Shown here one piece after another: positions 34,552-43,807 of a stretch of 64,000 nucleotides of DNA. The stretch comes from Hymenobacter monticola (GTDB taxonomy: Bacteria; Bacteroidota; Bacteroidia; Cytophagales; Hymenobacteraceae), in assembly GCF_022811645.1 (NCBI RefSeq), contig NZ_CP094534.1, positions 1,984,001 to 2,048,000 on the forward strand. Reading direction: 5' to 3'. A model generated the notes under the pieces. That model was not told the origin of the DNA and made no database searches. It saw nothing but the letters and a program-made list of their open reading frames with translations. The position numbers and the translations under genes were made by a program. Position 1 is the first letter of the stretch. Each line of letters begins with the position of its first letter.

Positions 34552-37500
34552 ATGAACACAAATACTTTACTGTCGACGGCAGACCCCGTGGCGCACCCGC
34601 GAACGGCCGGATTTGCAGGGAGATGCCTGACCTTATTGTTGCTGCTGTTGCTGCTCGCCCCGGCCGCTTTCGCCCAGCTCTCCGGCACCTACACCATCAA
34701 CAGGAACGCGGCCACGGGCGGCACCAACTTCGCCAGCTTCACGGAAGCTGCCGCCGCGCTAAACACTTCGGGCATATCGGGTAGCGTGCGCTTCAACGTG
34801 CTGAATGGCCCTTACACCGAGCAGTTTTCGCTGGGCCAAGTGGCCGGCGTGAGCGCCACCGACACCATCGTGGTGGACGGCGGGGCCGCCAAGCAAACCT
34901 TGAGCTACACCGGTACCTCGGCCCAGCCCGGGGCGGTGTTGCTCAACGGCACCGACCGCGTGACGCTGCAAAACCTAACCATTGACGCCTCGGCCGGCGC
35001 TACCTATGGGGTGGGCGTGCTGCTGGTGGGCCAGGCCGATAACAACCGCGTGGCCAACTGCGTGGTGATGGGCCCGGCCACGTCCACGTCGACCACCGCC
35101 AACGCGGCCATCGCGGCCAGCGGCGGGGTAACCTCGGCTACTTCGGTGGGCAATGCCAACAACCTGCGCATCGAAAACAACTTGCTCAGCGGTGGCTATT
35201 ACTGCGTGATTGTGAACGGGGCCAGTGCCACGGCCCGCAACACGGGCCTGCGCGTGACGGGCAACGAACTCCGCGACTTCTATGTGTATGGCCTGGACGT
35301 GGAAAACCAGGCTGGCGCGCAGCTTATCAACAACAACATTCACCGGCAGAGCCGCACTGCGGTGGGCGCCTTCTACGGCGTGTACCTGAATGGCTGCGCG
35401 GGCACGGCCGTGGAACGCAGCCGCATCCACGACAGCTTCACGGGCAACCCGGCCAGCAGCTCGATAGCCTACGGCATCTATTTCACGGCCTCGGACGGTA
35501 CGGCCGGTGCGGAAAACGACGTGGTAAACAACCTGGTGTACAGTTTCAACGGCGCGGGCACTGAGTACGGCTTCTATAATAGCAGCTCGGACTTTGCCCG
35601 CTATTACTACAACACCGTTTCGCTGGACAACCAGGCGGGCACCGGTGCCACCCAGACCACCTACGGCTTCTACCAGACCACGGCCGCTACGGGCATTGAC
35701 TTGCGCAACAACGTGATAAGCGTGACGCGCACCGGCGGCACGGGCAGCAAGTATGCGCTGGGCTTCATCACGACCGGTTCCACCATCACCTCGAATTACA
35801 ACGACCTGTACGTGGGCACGAACGCGCTCAATTTCACCGGTCGCTACGGCACCACCGATTACGCCACGCTGGCCAACTGGCGCACGGCTAACAGTGGCGC
35901 TTTCGACCAGAACAGCGTGCAGGTGAACCCCGAGTTTGTGGGCACCACGCTGGTGCCCTCGGCCAGCCCCCTCAACGGCACGGCCACGCCGCTGGCCCGC
36001 GTGCCGCGCGACTTCACCAATGCCCTGCGCAGCGCCACGGTTCCCGATATGGGCGCCTACGAATTCACCCCCGCCAGCAACGATGTAGCGCTGGAGAGCA
36101 TCGACTCGCCAGCCGCGCCGGTGGCTGTTGGGGCCCGCACCGTGACGGTGACCATCCGCAACAACGGCCAGGTGGCGCTGAATACCGTGCGCCTGGAATA
36201 CACCCTGAACGGCGGCACGCCCGTGGCTCAAACCTTCACCCTGACGCCGGCCCTGGCCGCCGGCGCTACCCGCGCCCTGTCGTTCACGACGCAGGGCGCC
36301 GTGGTGGCTGGCTCCAACACGCTGACCGTGACGGCCAGCCTGCCCAACGGCAGCGCCGACGCCAACCCCGGCAACAACACCCAGACGGTGACTTTTTACC
36401 CGGCGCTGGCGGGCACCTACACCATCAACAAGAACGCGGCCACGGCCGGCACCAACTTCGCCAGCTTTGCAGAGGCGGCAACGGTGCTGAACGCGGGCGG
36501 CATATCGGCCAGTGTGCGCTTCAACGTACTCAACGGGCCCTACAATGAGCAGTTTTCGCTGGGCCAGGTGGCCGGCGTGAACGCCACCGACACCATTGTG
36601 GTGGACGGCGGCGCCAGCAAACAAACCCTGAGCTATACCGGCGTGGTGGCCCAGCCGGCGGCCGTGCTGCTCAACGGCACGGACTACGTGACGCTGCAAA
36701 ACCTGACCATTGACGCCTCGGCGGGCGCCACCTACGGCGTGGGCGTGCTGCTGGTGGGCCAGGCCAACAACAACCGCGTGGCCAACTGCGTGGTGATGGG
36801 GTCCAGCGCGGCCACTTCCAGTACCGCCAACGCGGCCATTGCCGCCAGCGGCAGCGTCACTTCGGCTTCGACCGCCGGTGATGCCAACAACCTGCGCATC
36901 GAGAACAACGTGCTCAGCGGCGGCTACTACTCTGTGGTGGTGACCGGCTCCAGCGCCACGGCCCGCAACACCGGTCTGCGCGTGACCGGCAATGAAATGC
37001 GTGACTTCTACGTGTATGGAGTGGACGTGGAAAACCACAGCGGGGCACAAATCATCAACAACAACATCCACCGCACCACCCGCGCCGGGGTGAGTACCTT
37101 CTACGGGGTGTACCTGGTGGGCGTGACGGGCACGGCCGTGGAGCGCAACCGCATCCACGATTCCTTTACGGGCAACACGGCCAGCACCTCCACGGGCTAC
37201 GGCCTGTACATTTCGGCCGACGGCACGGCCGGGGCGGAGAATGACATGGTGAACAACCTGGTCTACAACTTCAACGGCTCGGGCACCGAGTACGGCATTT
37301 ATAACGTGGGCTCAGACTATGCCCGCTACTACTACAACACGATTTCGCTGGACAACCAAGCCGCCACGGGCACTACCCAGACCACCTACGGCTTCTACCA
37401 GACGACGCTGGCCACGGGCATTGATTTCCGCAACAACATCGTGAGCGTGACGCGTACCGGCGGCACGGGCAGCAAGTACGCGCTGTACTATGTCACCGCC

Positions 37501-40500
37501 ACCTCCACCATTACTTCTAACTACAACGACCTGTACGTGGGTACCGGTGCGCTTTACTTCACCGGTCGCTACGGTACCACCGACTACGCCACGCTGGCCA
37601 ACTGGCAAACCGCCAACGGCAATGCCTACGACCAGAACAGCGTGCAGGCCGACCCGCAGTTCCTGAACCCCGCCAGCAACCTGCAGCCCACGGCCAGCTC
37701 CCTCAACGGCGCGGCCACGCCGCTGGCCCGCGTGCCGCGCGACTTTACCAACGCCCTGCGCAGCGCCACGGCTCCCGATATGGGCGCCTACGAATTTACC
37801 CCGGCTACCAACGACGTGGCCGTGGAAACCATCACCTCGCCCGCTGCCCCGGCCACGGTCGGCGCCCGCACCGTGACGGTGACCATCCGCAACAACGGCC
37901 AGGTGGCGCTGAACTCCGTACGCTTGGCGTTCACGCTGAACGGCGGCACGCCCGTCACCCAAACCTTCACCCTGACGCCGGCCCTGGCCGCCGGGGCCAC
38001 CCGCAGCCTGTCGTTCACCACTCAGGCGACGCTGGTGAGCGGCGCCAACCAGATTTCGGTGACGGCCAGCCTGCCCAACGGCGGCGCCGACGGCAACGCC
38101 ACCAACGACACCCAGACCGTGACTCTGTACACGGCACTGGCCGGTACCTACACCATCAACAAGAACGCGGCCACGGGCGGCACCAACTTCGCCAGCTTCA
38201 CGGAAGCCGCCACCGCGCTGAATAGCTCCGGCATCACCGCTTCGGTGCGCTTCAACGTGCTGAATGGGCCCTACACCGAGCAGTTCTCGCTGGGCCAGGT
38301 AACCGGCGTAAGCGCCACGGATACCATTGTGGTGGACGGCGGCGCGGCCAAGCAAACCCTGCGCTATACCGGCGTGGTGGCCCAGCCGGCGGCCGTGCTG
38401 CTCAACGGCACGGACTACGTGACCTTGCAGAACTTGACCATTGACGCCTCGGCGGGCGCCACCTACGGTATCGGCGTGCACCTGGTGGGCCAGGCCAACA
38501 ACAACCGCGTGGCCAACTGCGTGGTAATGGCTTCGGGCACGGCCACCTCCAGCACGGCCAACGCGGCCATTACGGCCAGCGGCAGCGTCACTTCGGCTTC
38601 GACCGCCGGTGATGCCAACAACCTGCGCATTGAAAACAACGTGCTCAGCGGCGGCTACTACTGCCTCATCTTGACGGGCACCAGCGCCACGGCCCGCAAC
38701 ACCGGCCTGCGCGTGACGGGCAATGAAGTGCGCGACTTCTACCTCTACGGCATGGATGTGGAAAATCAGGCTGGCCCCCAGATTCTGGGCAACGACGTGC
38801 ACCGCACCACCCGCGCCGTGGTGAGCACCTTCTACGGCATCTACCTGAACAGCGTGGTGGGCGCGGCTATCGAGCGCAACCGCATTCACGACCCCTTCAC
38901 GGGCGACCCCACCGATACGGGCACGGCCTACGGCCTGTACTACACGGCATCGGACGGCGCGGCCGGCACCGAGAACGATGCGGTGAACAACCTGCTCTAC
39001 AACTTCACGGGCTCGGGCACGCAGTACGGCATCTACAACAGCAGCTCGGACTTCGCCCGCTACTACCACAACACGATTTCGCTGGACAACGCCTCGGGCG
39101 GTTCCACCCAGACCACGTATGGTTTCTACCAGACGACGCTGGCCACGGGCATTGATTTCCGCAACAACATCGTGAGCGTGACGCGCACCGGTGGCTCGGG
39201 CAGCAAGTACGCGCTGTACTTCGTGACGACGACCTCGACTATCACCTCCAACTACAATGACCTGTACGTGGGCGCGACCGGCTCTTACTTCACCGGCCGC
39301 TACGGTACCATCAACTACGCCACCCTCAGCGACTGGCGCCTGGCCAACGGCGGGGCCTACGACCAGAACAGCGTGGCCGCCGAGCCCCGCTTCGTGAACC
39401 CCGCGCAGGGCAACTACCGCCCCAGCACGGCCCCGCTCGACGGCGCCGGCACGCCGCTGGCCCGCGTGCCGCGCGACTTTGCCGGCGTGCTGCGCACCAG
39501 CCCGCCCGACCTGGGTGCCTACGAGTTTGTTCCCATCTCCGACGACGTGGCCCTGGTCAGCATCGACTCGCCCAACACCACGGCCGTGCCCGGCGTGAAC
39601 CCGCTGCAGGTAACCATCCGCAACAACGGCGCCACCCCGCTCACCTCGGTGGTGCTCACCTACTCGCTGAACGGCGGCACGCCGGTGTCGCAAACATTCA
39701 CGGGCCTCACGCTGGGGCTCAACGCCACCCAGCAGCTCAGCTTCACGCCGGGCCTGAGCGTGCCCCAGCAGGGCACCAATACCCTGACCGTGACGGCCAG
39801 CCTGCCCAACGGCAACCCCGACGGCAACGCTACCAACAACACCCTCACCATCACCTTCGACCAGCCCACGCCGCTCAACGACGAGCCCTGCAACGCCGTG
39901 GTCCTCACCAACGGTGTCACCACCACGTCGAGCAATACCGGAGCCAGCACCAGCGCCCAGAACGGCATCAACTTCCCGAACTGCGGCGGCGGCCAGCTGC
40001 CCCGCGACGTGTGGTTTACGTTCACGCCCACTGCCACGAACATGACGCTCACGCTCACCGGTGCCCCCGCCGGCACGGTGCGCGTATACAGCAGCCCGAG
40101 CTGCTCGGCCGGGCCGTTCAACCTGGTGCAGTGCCAGGGCAGCGGCACCGCCAACACCAGCGTGGGTGCCGTGGCCGTCACGGGCCTGACGGTGGGCCAA
40201 GCCTACTACGTGGCCGTGAGCGGCTTCGGCTCCTCCGATACGCCGGGCACGTTCACCATCACGTCTTCCGTACTGACGAGCACCCGCGCTTCGCTCAGCA
40301 CGGCTCTCTCGGTGTATCCTAACCCCAGCGCTACCGGCCAGCTCACGCTGCGCCTGGCCGCCGGCACGGCCGGCACCGGCACTGTGGAGCTGCTGAACGC
40401 CCTGGGCCAGGTAGTGAAGCGCCAGCCGCTGGCCGGCACCGCCGAGCAGCAAGTACTGACCCGCGGCCTGGCCACTGGCCTCTACACGCTCCGTGTGCAA

Positions 40501-40542
40501 GCCGGTACCGAAGTGCTGACCCGTAAGGTGGTGCTGCAATAG
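34552..40542 (+). CDS. giant triplicated beta-helix exoprotein, T9SS type A
   Basis: 1996 residues from ATG 34552; an earlier in-frame GTG (34474) would place 26 residues before the signal peptide and is rejected. The signal peptide is Leu-rich and ends at AAFAQ. Three tandem units start at GTYTIN (34684, 36412, 38143), spaced 1728 and 1731 bp. Each has a right-handed beta-helix of about 440 residues (NxLRIENNxLSGGYY, GLRVTGNE repeats) and a CARDB-like Ig domain (VTVTIRNNGQVALN). The units stay very close at DNA level. The C-terminus has a PPC-like beta-sandwich (about 1775-1910) and a T9SS type A domain (VYPNPSATGQLTL...GLYTLRVQAG). Likely a large surface adhesin or polysaccharide-binding protein; no catalytic residues are recognised. 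Confidence 0.9.
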   Translation: MNTNTLLSTADPVAHPRTAGFAGRCLTLLLLLLLLAPAAFAQLSGTYTINRNAATGGTNFASFTEAAAALNTSGISGSVRFNVLNGPYTEQFSLGQVAGVSATDTIVVDGGAAKQTLSYTGTSAQPGAVLLNGTDRVTLQNLTIDASAGATYGVGVLLVGQADNNRVANCVVMGPATSTSTTANAAIAASGGVTSATSVGNANNLRIENNLLSGGYYCVIVNGASATARNTGLRVTGNELRDFYVYGLDVENQAGAQLINNNIHRQSRTAVGAFYGVYLNGCAGTAVERSRIHDSFTGNPASSSIAYGIYFTASDGTAGAENDVVNNLVYSFNGAGTEYGFYNSSSDFARYYYNTVSLDNQAGTGATQTTYGFYQTTAATGIDLRNNVISVTRTGGTGSKYALGFITTGSTITSNYNDLYVGTNALNFTGRYGTTDYATLANWRTANSGAFDQNSVQVNPEFVGTTLVPSASPLNGTATPLARVPRDFTNALRSATVPDMGAYEFTPASNDVALESIDSPAAPVAVGARTVTVTIRNNGQVALNTVRLEYTLNGGTPVAQTFTLTPALAAGATRALSFTTQGAVVAGSNTLTVTASLPNGSADANPGNNTQTVTFYPALAGTYTINKNAATAGTNFASFAEAATVLNAGGISASVRFNVLNGPYNEQFSLGQVAGVNATDTIVVDGGASKQTLSYTGVVAQPAAVLLNGTDYVTLQNLTIDASAGATYGVGVLLVGQANNNRVANCVVMGSSAATSSTANAAIAASGSVTSASTAGDANNLRIENNVLSGGYYSVVVTGSSATARNTGLRVTGNEMRDFYVYGVDVENHSGAQIINNNIHRTTRAGVSTFYGVYLVGVTGTAVERNRIHDSFTGNTASTSTGYGLYISADGTAGAENDMVNNLVYNFNGSGTEYGIYNVGSDYARYYYNTISLDNQAATGTTQTTYGFYQTTLATGIDFRNNIVSVTRTGGTGSKYALYYVTATSTITSNYNDLYVGTGALYFTGRYGTTDYATLANWQTANGNAYDQNSVQADPQFLNPASNLQPTASSLNGAATPLARVPRDFTNALRSATAPDMGAYEFTPATNDVAVETITSPAAPATVGARTVTVTIRNNGQVALNSVRLAFTLNGGTPVTQTFTLTPALAAGATRSLSFTTQATLVSGANQISVTASLPNGGADGNATNDTQTVTLYTALAGTYTINKNAATGGTNFASFTEAATALNSSGITASVRFNVLNGPYTEQFSLGQVTGVSATDTIVVDGGAAKQTLRYTGVVAQPAAVLLNGTDYVTLQNLTIDASAGATYGIGVHLVGQANNNRVANCVVMASGTATSSTANAAITASGSVTSASTAGDANNLRIENNVLSGGYYCLILTGTSATARNTGLRVTGNEVRDFYLYGMDVENQAGPQILGNDVHRTTRAVVSTFYGIYLNSVVGAAIERNRIHDPFTGDPTDTGTAYGLYYTASDGAAGTENDAVNNLLYNFTGSGTQYGIYNSSSDFARYYHNTISLDNASGGSTQTTYGFYQTTLATGIDFRNNIVSVTRTGGSGSKYALYFVTTTSTITSNYNDLYVGATGSYFTGRYGTINYATLSDWRLANGGAYDQNSVAAEPRFVNPAQGNYRPSTAPLDGAGTPLARVPRDFAGVLRTSPPDLGAYEFVPISDDVALVSIDSPNTTAVPGVNPLQVTIRNNGATPLTSVVLTYSLNGGTPVSQTFTGLTLGLNATQQLSFTPGLSVPQQGTNTLTVTASLPNGNPDGNATNNTLTITFDQPTPLNDEPCNAVVLTNGVTTTSSNTGASTSAQNGINFPNCGGGQLPRDVWFTFTPTATNMTLTLTGAPAGTVRVYSSPSCSAGPFNLVQCQGSGTANTSVGAVAVTGLTVGQAYYVAVSGFGSSDTPGTFTITSSVLTSTRASLSTALSVYPNPSATGQLTLRLAAGTAGTGTVELLNALGQVVKRQPLAGTAEQQVLTRGLATGLYTLRVQAGTEVLTRKVVLQ

Positions 40543-40569
40543 CCGTTTGCCCAGCACAGTTACAGAAAT

Positions 40570-40596
40570 CCCCGACCAGTTGGTCGGGGCTTTTTT
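40570..40596 (+). terminator. terminator of the triplicated exoprotein gene
   Basis: CCCCGACCA/TGGTCGGGG with a 2-nt loop region and a TTTTTT tail, about 28 bp after the stop. Confidence 0.88.
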
Positions 40597-40673
40597 GTGC
40601 CGAATAGCGAAAAGAGTATCGACGGCCTTTGAACTTAAAGCAAGGAAAAGCGTTGGGGAAAAAAGATAATTGA

Positions 40674-40711
40674 TGTACATACATTTTATGTACAAACATT
40701 CATTATCTTTG
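40674..40711 (+). promoter_or_regulatory. palindrome and -7 box upstream of yceI
   Basis: TGTACATA (40674-40681) and TATGTACA (40687-40694) form an exact inverted repeat around CATTT, ending 9 bp before a perfect -7 box TATCTTTG (40704-40711), 34 bp before the ATG. The position over the -33 region suits a repressor operator. Confidence 0.65.
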
Positions 40712-40745
40712 TAGCATCAACCCCAACTTAAAAACCCCAAACGCC

Positions 40746-41309
40746 ATGTCTGAAATCACCGCTCCCGCCGCCACTGCCACCGCCACCAAATGGACGCTGG
40801 ACCCCACGCACTCCGAAGTGCAGTTCAAAATCAAACACTTGGTTATTTCCACCGTCACGGGTTCGTTCAAGTCCTTCCAGGGCACCATGGAATCGGCCGG
40901 CGAAAACAACTTTGAGAATGCCCAGGTAGAGTTTTCGCTCGACGTGGACAGCATCGACACCAACCAGGAGATGCGCGACGGCCACCTGAAAGGCGAGGAG
41001 TTCTTCGACGCAGCCAAATTCCCGACCATCAAATTTGTGTCGACCTCGATGGTGAAAGACGGCGACGGCTACAAGCTGACCGGCAACCTCACCATGAAGG
41101 ACGTGACCAAGCCCGTGACCCTGGAAGCCGAATACGGCGGCTCGGCCGTGGACTTTTACGGCAACACCAAGGCCGGCTTTGAAGTGACCGGCAAAATCAA
41201 CCGCAAGGAGTTTGGCCTCACTTGGGGCGGCATCACCGAAGCCGGCGCCATTGTGCTGGGCGACGACGTGAAGCTGATTGCCAACGTGCAGTTTGCCAAG
41301 CAGGCGTAA
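40746..41309 (+). CDS. YceI-family lipid-binding-like protein
   Basis: 187 residues without a signal peptide, so probably cytoplasmic. The opening KWTLDPTHSEVQFKIKHLVIS, VTGSFKSFQG, the central LKGEEFFDAAKFPTIKFVS and the final NRKEFGLTWGG are typical YceI lipocalin-like barrel strands. YceI relatives bind long polyisoprenoids or fatty amides; this has not been shown for the cytoplasmic Bacteroidota type. The upstream palindrome over the promoter suggests regulation, often by a MarR-type repressor in related organisms, but no regulator gene is adjacent. Confidence 0.93.
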   Translation: MSEITAPAATATATKWTLDPTHSEVQFKIKHLVISTVTGSFKSFQGTMESAGENNFENAQVEFSLDVDSIDTNQEMRDGHLKGEEFFDAAKFPTIKFVSTSMVKDGDGYKLTGNLTMKDVTKPVTLEAEYGGSAVDFYGNTKAGFEVTGKINRKEFGLTWGGITEAGAIVLGDDVKLIANVQFAKQA

Positions 41310-41332
41310 TTGCAGCTTACTAGCGCATAATA

Positions 41333-41367
41333 AAGCGGCGGCTTCCTCGGAGGCCGCCGCTTTTTTT
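41333..41367 (+). terminator. yceI terminator
   Basis: AGCGGCGGC pairs with GCCGCCGCT around a 10-nt loop and is followed by seven T residues. Confidence 0.9.
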
Positions 41368-41443
41368 GTGGGCCGTGCAACGCCGGGCGGCAGCTGGCGG
41401 TCAGGGCCATGATTCCGAGTTGTCCTCTTTAACAATATTTCTC

Positions 41444-41866
41444 ATGTTTCGACTTTCTTCCGCGCTCGGCTTGGCGGCGCTGCTGGCCTGTTCATTTACC
41501 GGTTGCAAAAACAGCGCGGAAGACGAGGTGCCGCCCATGCCCACCTGCTTTTCGGGGGTGGTGCTGGGCGACCGGTGCTGGGACGGCGTCCTGATTCAGG
41601 TCGACGGCCGGTTTCCGATTGGCAAGTCCATTCAGTCGTTCACGGCCCCGGACAGCCTGGGCAATACCAACGTCATTGCCGCCACCAACCCCGCCAGCTT
41701 CGGCACCCTGCTCAAGCGGGGCCAGCGCGTGTACTTCACCAGTGACCCCAACGCCGCCGACCAGCCCATTCCGCGCTTTTGCCCCGCCATCGGTGCCCCC
41801 TTTCCCATTCCGCACATAGTGCTGACCAGCGTTTACGGCGTGCCCTGCGATATTCCCAATCGTTAG
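41444..41866 (+). CDS. small lipoprotein, unknown
   Basis: 140 residues from ATG 41444. The N-terminus MFRLSSALGLAALLACSFTGCKNS is a lipoprotein signal with lipobox FTGC. The mature part holds four more cysteines (TCFSG, DRCWDG, RFCPAIG, VPCDIPN), enough for two disulfides, and the family is not recognised. It would be attached to the periplasmic or outer face of the outer membrane. It has its own terminator and no operon partner. Confidence 0.7.
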   Translation: MFRLSSALGLAALLACSFTGCKNSAEDEVPPMPTCFSGVVLGDRCWDGVLIQVDGRFPIGKSIQSFTAPDSLGNTNVIAATNPASFGTLLKRGQRVYFTSDPNAADQPIPRFCPAIGAPFPIPHIVLTSVYGVPCDIPNR

Positions 41867-41894
41867 GCGGCCGCGCTCTGGCATCGGGCACAAA

Positions 41895-41930
41895 ACGAAA
41901 AAGGCGCCCCGCTGGGGGCGCCTTTTTCGT
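41895..41930. terminator. bidirectional terminator
   Basis: A perfect 16-bp stem ACGAAAAAGGCGCCCC with a 4-nt loop and A/T runs at both sides separates the convergent lipoprotein and desaturase genes. Confidence 0.92.
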
Positions 41931-41942
41931 TGAGAAAAGGGG

Positions 41943-42947
41943 CTAGGCCGAGAGCAACTCCTTATCGGGCACGCTCTGGTCTTTGAGGGTGGCGGTGCCG
42001 CGCTCCTTGCGCATGATGCGCGAGTAGAGGCTGATTTCCTGGTCGAAGAGGAAGCGGAAGAAGAGCCTGGTGTAGCTGGTGTGGGCCAGCAGCGGCTCGT
42101 AAAATTCGGGAGCCACGCTTTTGAGCTTGGGCAGGTTGTTCCACGGAATGCTGGGCATGTCGTGGTGCTCGTTGTGGTAACCCACGTTCATGTTGATGCC
42201 GTTCAGGCGGCCGTAGTAGGAGTAGGTTTCCTGCTCGGGGCTGAGGGTGAGGTAGTGCTCCTGAATCCAGCGGGCGCCCAAGGGGTGCAGGCCCACCGAA
42301 AACCAGAAGCTCAGAAACAAGTACAGCAGGGCCGTCCAGCCGAAGAAATACACAATGGCCACGTCAAAAGCAATTTGGGCCACGATGTTGGCCGCCACGT
42401 ACTTGTCGATGGTGGCCACCTCGCGGCAGCGCGCCGTGCGGATGACCTGAAACACGGGGAAGAAAAACAGCCAGATGGCCTTGCCGACGCTGTAGTTGCG
42501 AATCAGCTTGGCCTCGTACCAGTCGGGCAGGTCGGCGTCGAGCTCGTGTACGCCCTGAAAGACGTGGTGCTTGATGTGGAAATTCTTGAAGCTGATGGCC
42601 GTGGGAAACACCGACGGGAAATTGGCCAGAATGCCCGTGGCCACGTTCTTCCACAGCCCTTTGAACACCAGATTATGAGCCGCCTCGTGAATGACCACAA
42701 ACAGCGTGTGCGAGAAAAACGCGCCCACCAGGTAGGCCACCGGAAGGGTCCAGTACCACGCTTTGTCGCGCAGGAAATACGCCAGGCCCACCTGCGCCAG
42801 CACGCAGCCCAGGCCGATGAGGAAGGTGACGGGGTTGCGCGTCATCAGCTGCTTCACCTCGGGGTGGGCCTTGATGATTTGGCGGGTGCGCACGCGGTGC
42901 GGCTCGGTGGCCGTGACGAGGGTGAAAGCAGTGGGAGCGGAAACCAT
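41943..42947 (-). CDS. sphingolipid delta-4 desaturase-type fatty acid desaturase
   Basis: 334 residues. Three His boxes are present: HEAAHN, HIKHHVFQG and NEHHD, in order and spacing of membrane di-iron desaturases. The segment QETYSYYGRLN...NVGYHNEHHDMPSIPWNNLPKLKSVAPEFY is very close to that of the eukaryotic dihydroceramide desaturase (DEGS) family. Four hydrophobic helices flank the boxes. It would insert a trans double bond in a sphingoid base or acyl chain in the inner membrane, using ferredoxin-type electrons. Several Bacteroidota make sphingolipids, so the role is plausible but unproven; a general acyl-lipid desaturase is the alternative. Confidence 0.87.
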   Translation of the reverse strand: MVSAPTAFTLVTATEPHRVRTRQIIKAHPEVKQLMTRNPVTFLIGLGCVLAQVGLAYFLRDKAWYWTLPVAYLVGAFFSHTLFVVIHEAAHNLVFKGLWKNVATGILANFPSVFPTAISFKNFHIKHHVFQGVHELDADLPDWYEAKLIRNYSVGKAIWLFFFPVFQVIRTARCREVATIDKYVAANIVAQIAFDVAIVYFFGWTALLYLFLSFWFSVGLHPLGARWIQEHYLTLSPEQETYSYYGRLNGINMNVGYHNEHHDMPSIPWNNLPKLKSVAPEFYEPLLAHTSYTRLFFRFLFDQEISLYSRIMRKERGTATLKDQSVPDKELLSA

Positions 42948-43043
42948 AGGAGCAGGGCAAACGGGCGCGGCGGAAGGCTGCCGCGCTTGGGCCTATCGAC
43001 AAAAATACGCCAAATAGGTTCCGCTCCGTACGCGGCGCGGCAC

Positions 43044-43442
43044 TTACATCTGCCGCAGCCAGACCTTGGCGGTTTCGAGGTCGTCGAAGGTCGAAACGAC
43101 CGGGTAGGCACCGGTGAATTGCAGCGTGAGGTCGGTGGAGAGGCGGCTGTACACATTGGGCGAATACACCCAGGCGAAGTGCTGCAGCCCCGCCGCCGCC
43201 ATGGCCGGAAACCACACCTTGCCGCCCCATTCGGCGGCCTCGCTCCACATGCTCGTCACTCGCGTGTTGTCGTTCAGTACTTTGTGGCAGCGCTGCTGGC
43301 TCATCAGGCGCAGCATTTCGGTGGCGCCGTGCTGCACGCTGGCCAGGTCCTGGTCGCCGTTCCAGTCGGCAAACAGCCACTCTTCCAGATGGTCGTAACT
43401 AATGCTGATATGAGGGAGTTCAAGTAACGTTTGCAAAGACAT
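43044..43442 (-). CDS. SpoIIAA/STAS-like hypothetical protein
   Basis: 132 residues from ATG 43442. No signal peptide. It has alternating strands and helices: ISISYDHLEEWLFADWNGDQD, HKVLNDNTRVTSMWS, LQHFAWVYSPN, VSTFDDLETAKVWLRQ. The pattern (a strand ending in VLNDNTRV and a last helix after FDD-E-A-WL) is that of small Bacteroidota STAS/SpoIIAA-like proteins of unknown role. Cytoplasmic. No partner is visible; it lies alone between the desaturase and MsrA genes. Confidence 0.6.
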   Translation of the reverse strand: MSLQTLLELPHISISYDHLEEWLFADWNGDQDLASVQHGATEMLRLMSQQRCHKVLNDNTRVTSMWSEAAEWGGKVWFPAMAAAGLQHFAWVYSPNVYSRLSTDLTLQFTGAYPVVSTFDDLETAKVWLRQM

Positions 43443-43807
43443 AGCGGAAACAGGAGGGCAGTGCCGCCTGCTACGGTAAATACGTAGTAAAGGATGCCAA
43501 CTAAGCGCGAATTTAGGCGCATGGGCTTCCCAGGGGTTGCCTACCAAACGCTTTCACTTGCGGCCGTAGGCCGGAATAAATACGCAGCCCGCCGCCGGCT
43601 GCTGCTCAGGGCCAACTGAAATTCGCTGCTTTCCAGCCACCCTTTTTAACTTTCGGTTTAGCTTATTTCAGGCGCGCTCAAAAGCCGCCGACAGCTCCAT
43701 TTCGTATAGCCTGAAGCCGAGCGGCAGCCCGGTGTAAGGACGAGGCCGCTCGGGCGTCTACCCGGCCGAAACCCGTCGCTCCGACCTTATTGAGTTTATT
43801 CATTGCC
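43443..43807. other. spacer between STAS-like gene and msrA
   Basis: About 365 bp with no supported gene, no strong hairpin and no recognised repeat. TAACTTTC at about 43648 is a weak -7-like box. Confidence 0.35.

Noticed and set aside
34975..40695. Long minus-strand frames opposite the triplicated exoprotein
   Set aside because: They repeat with the plus-strand units and have no domain; they are shadows of strong third-position GC bias.
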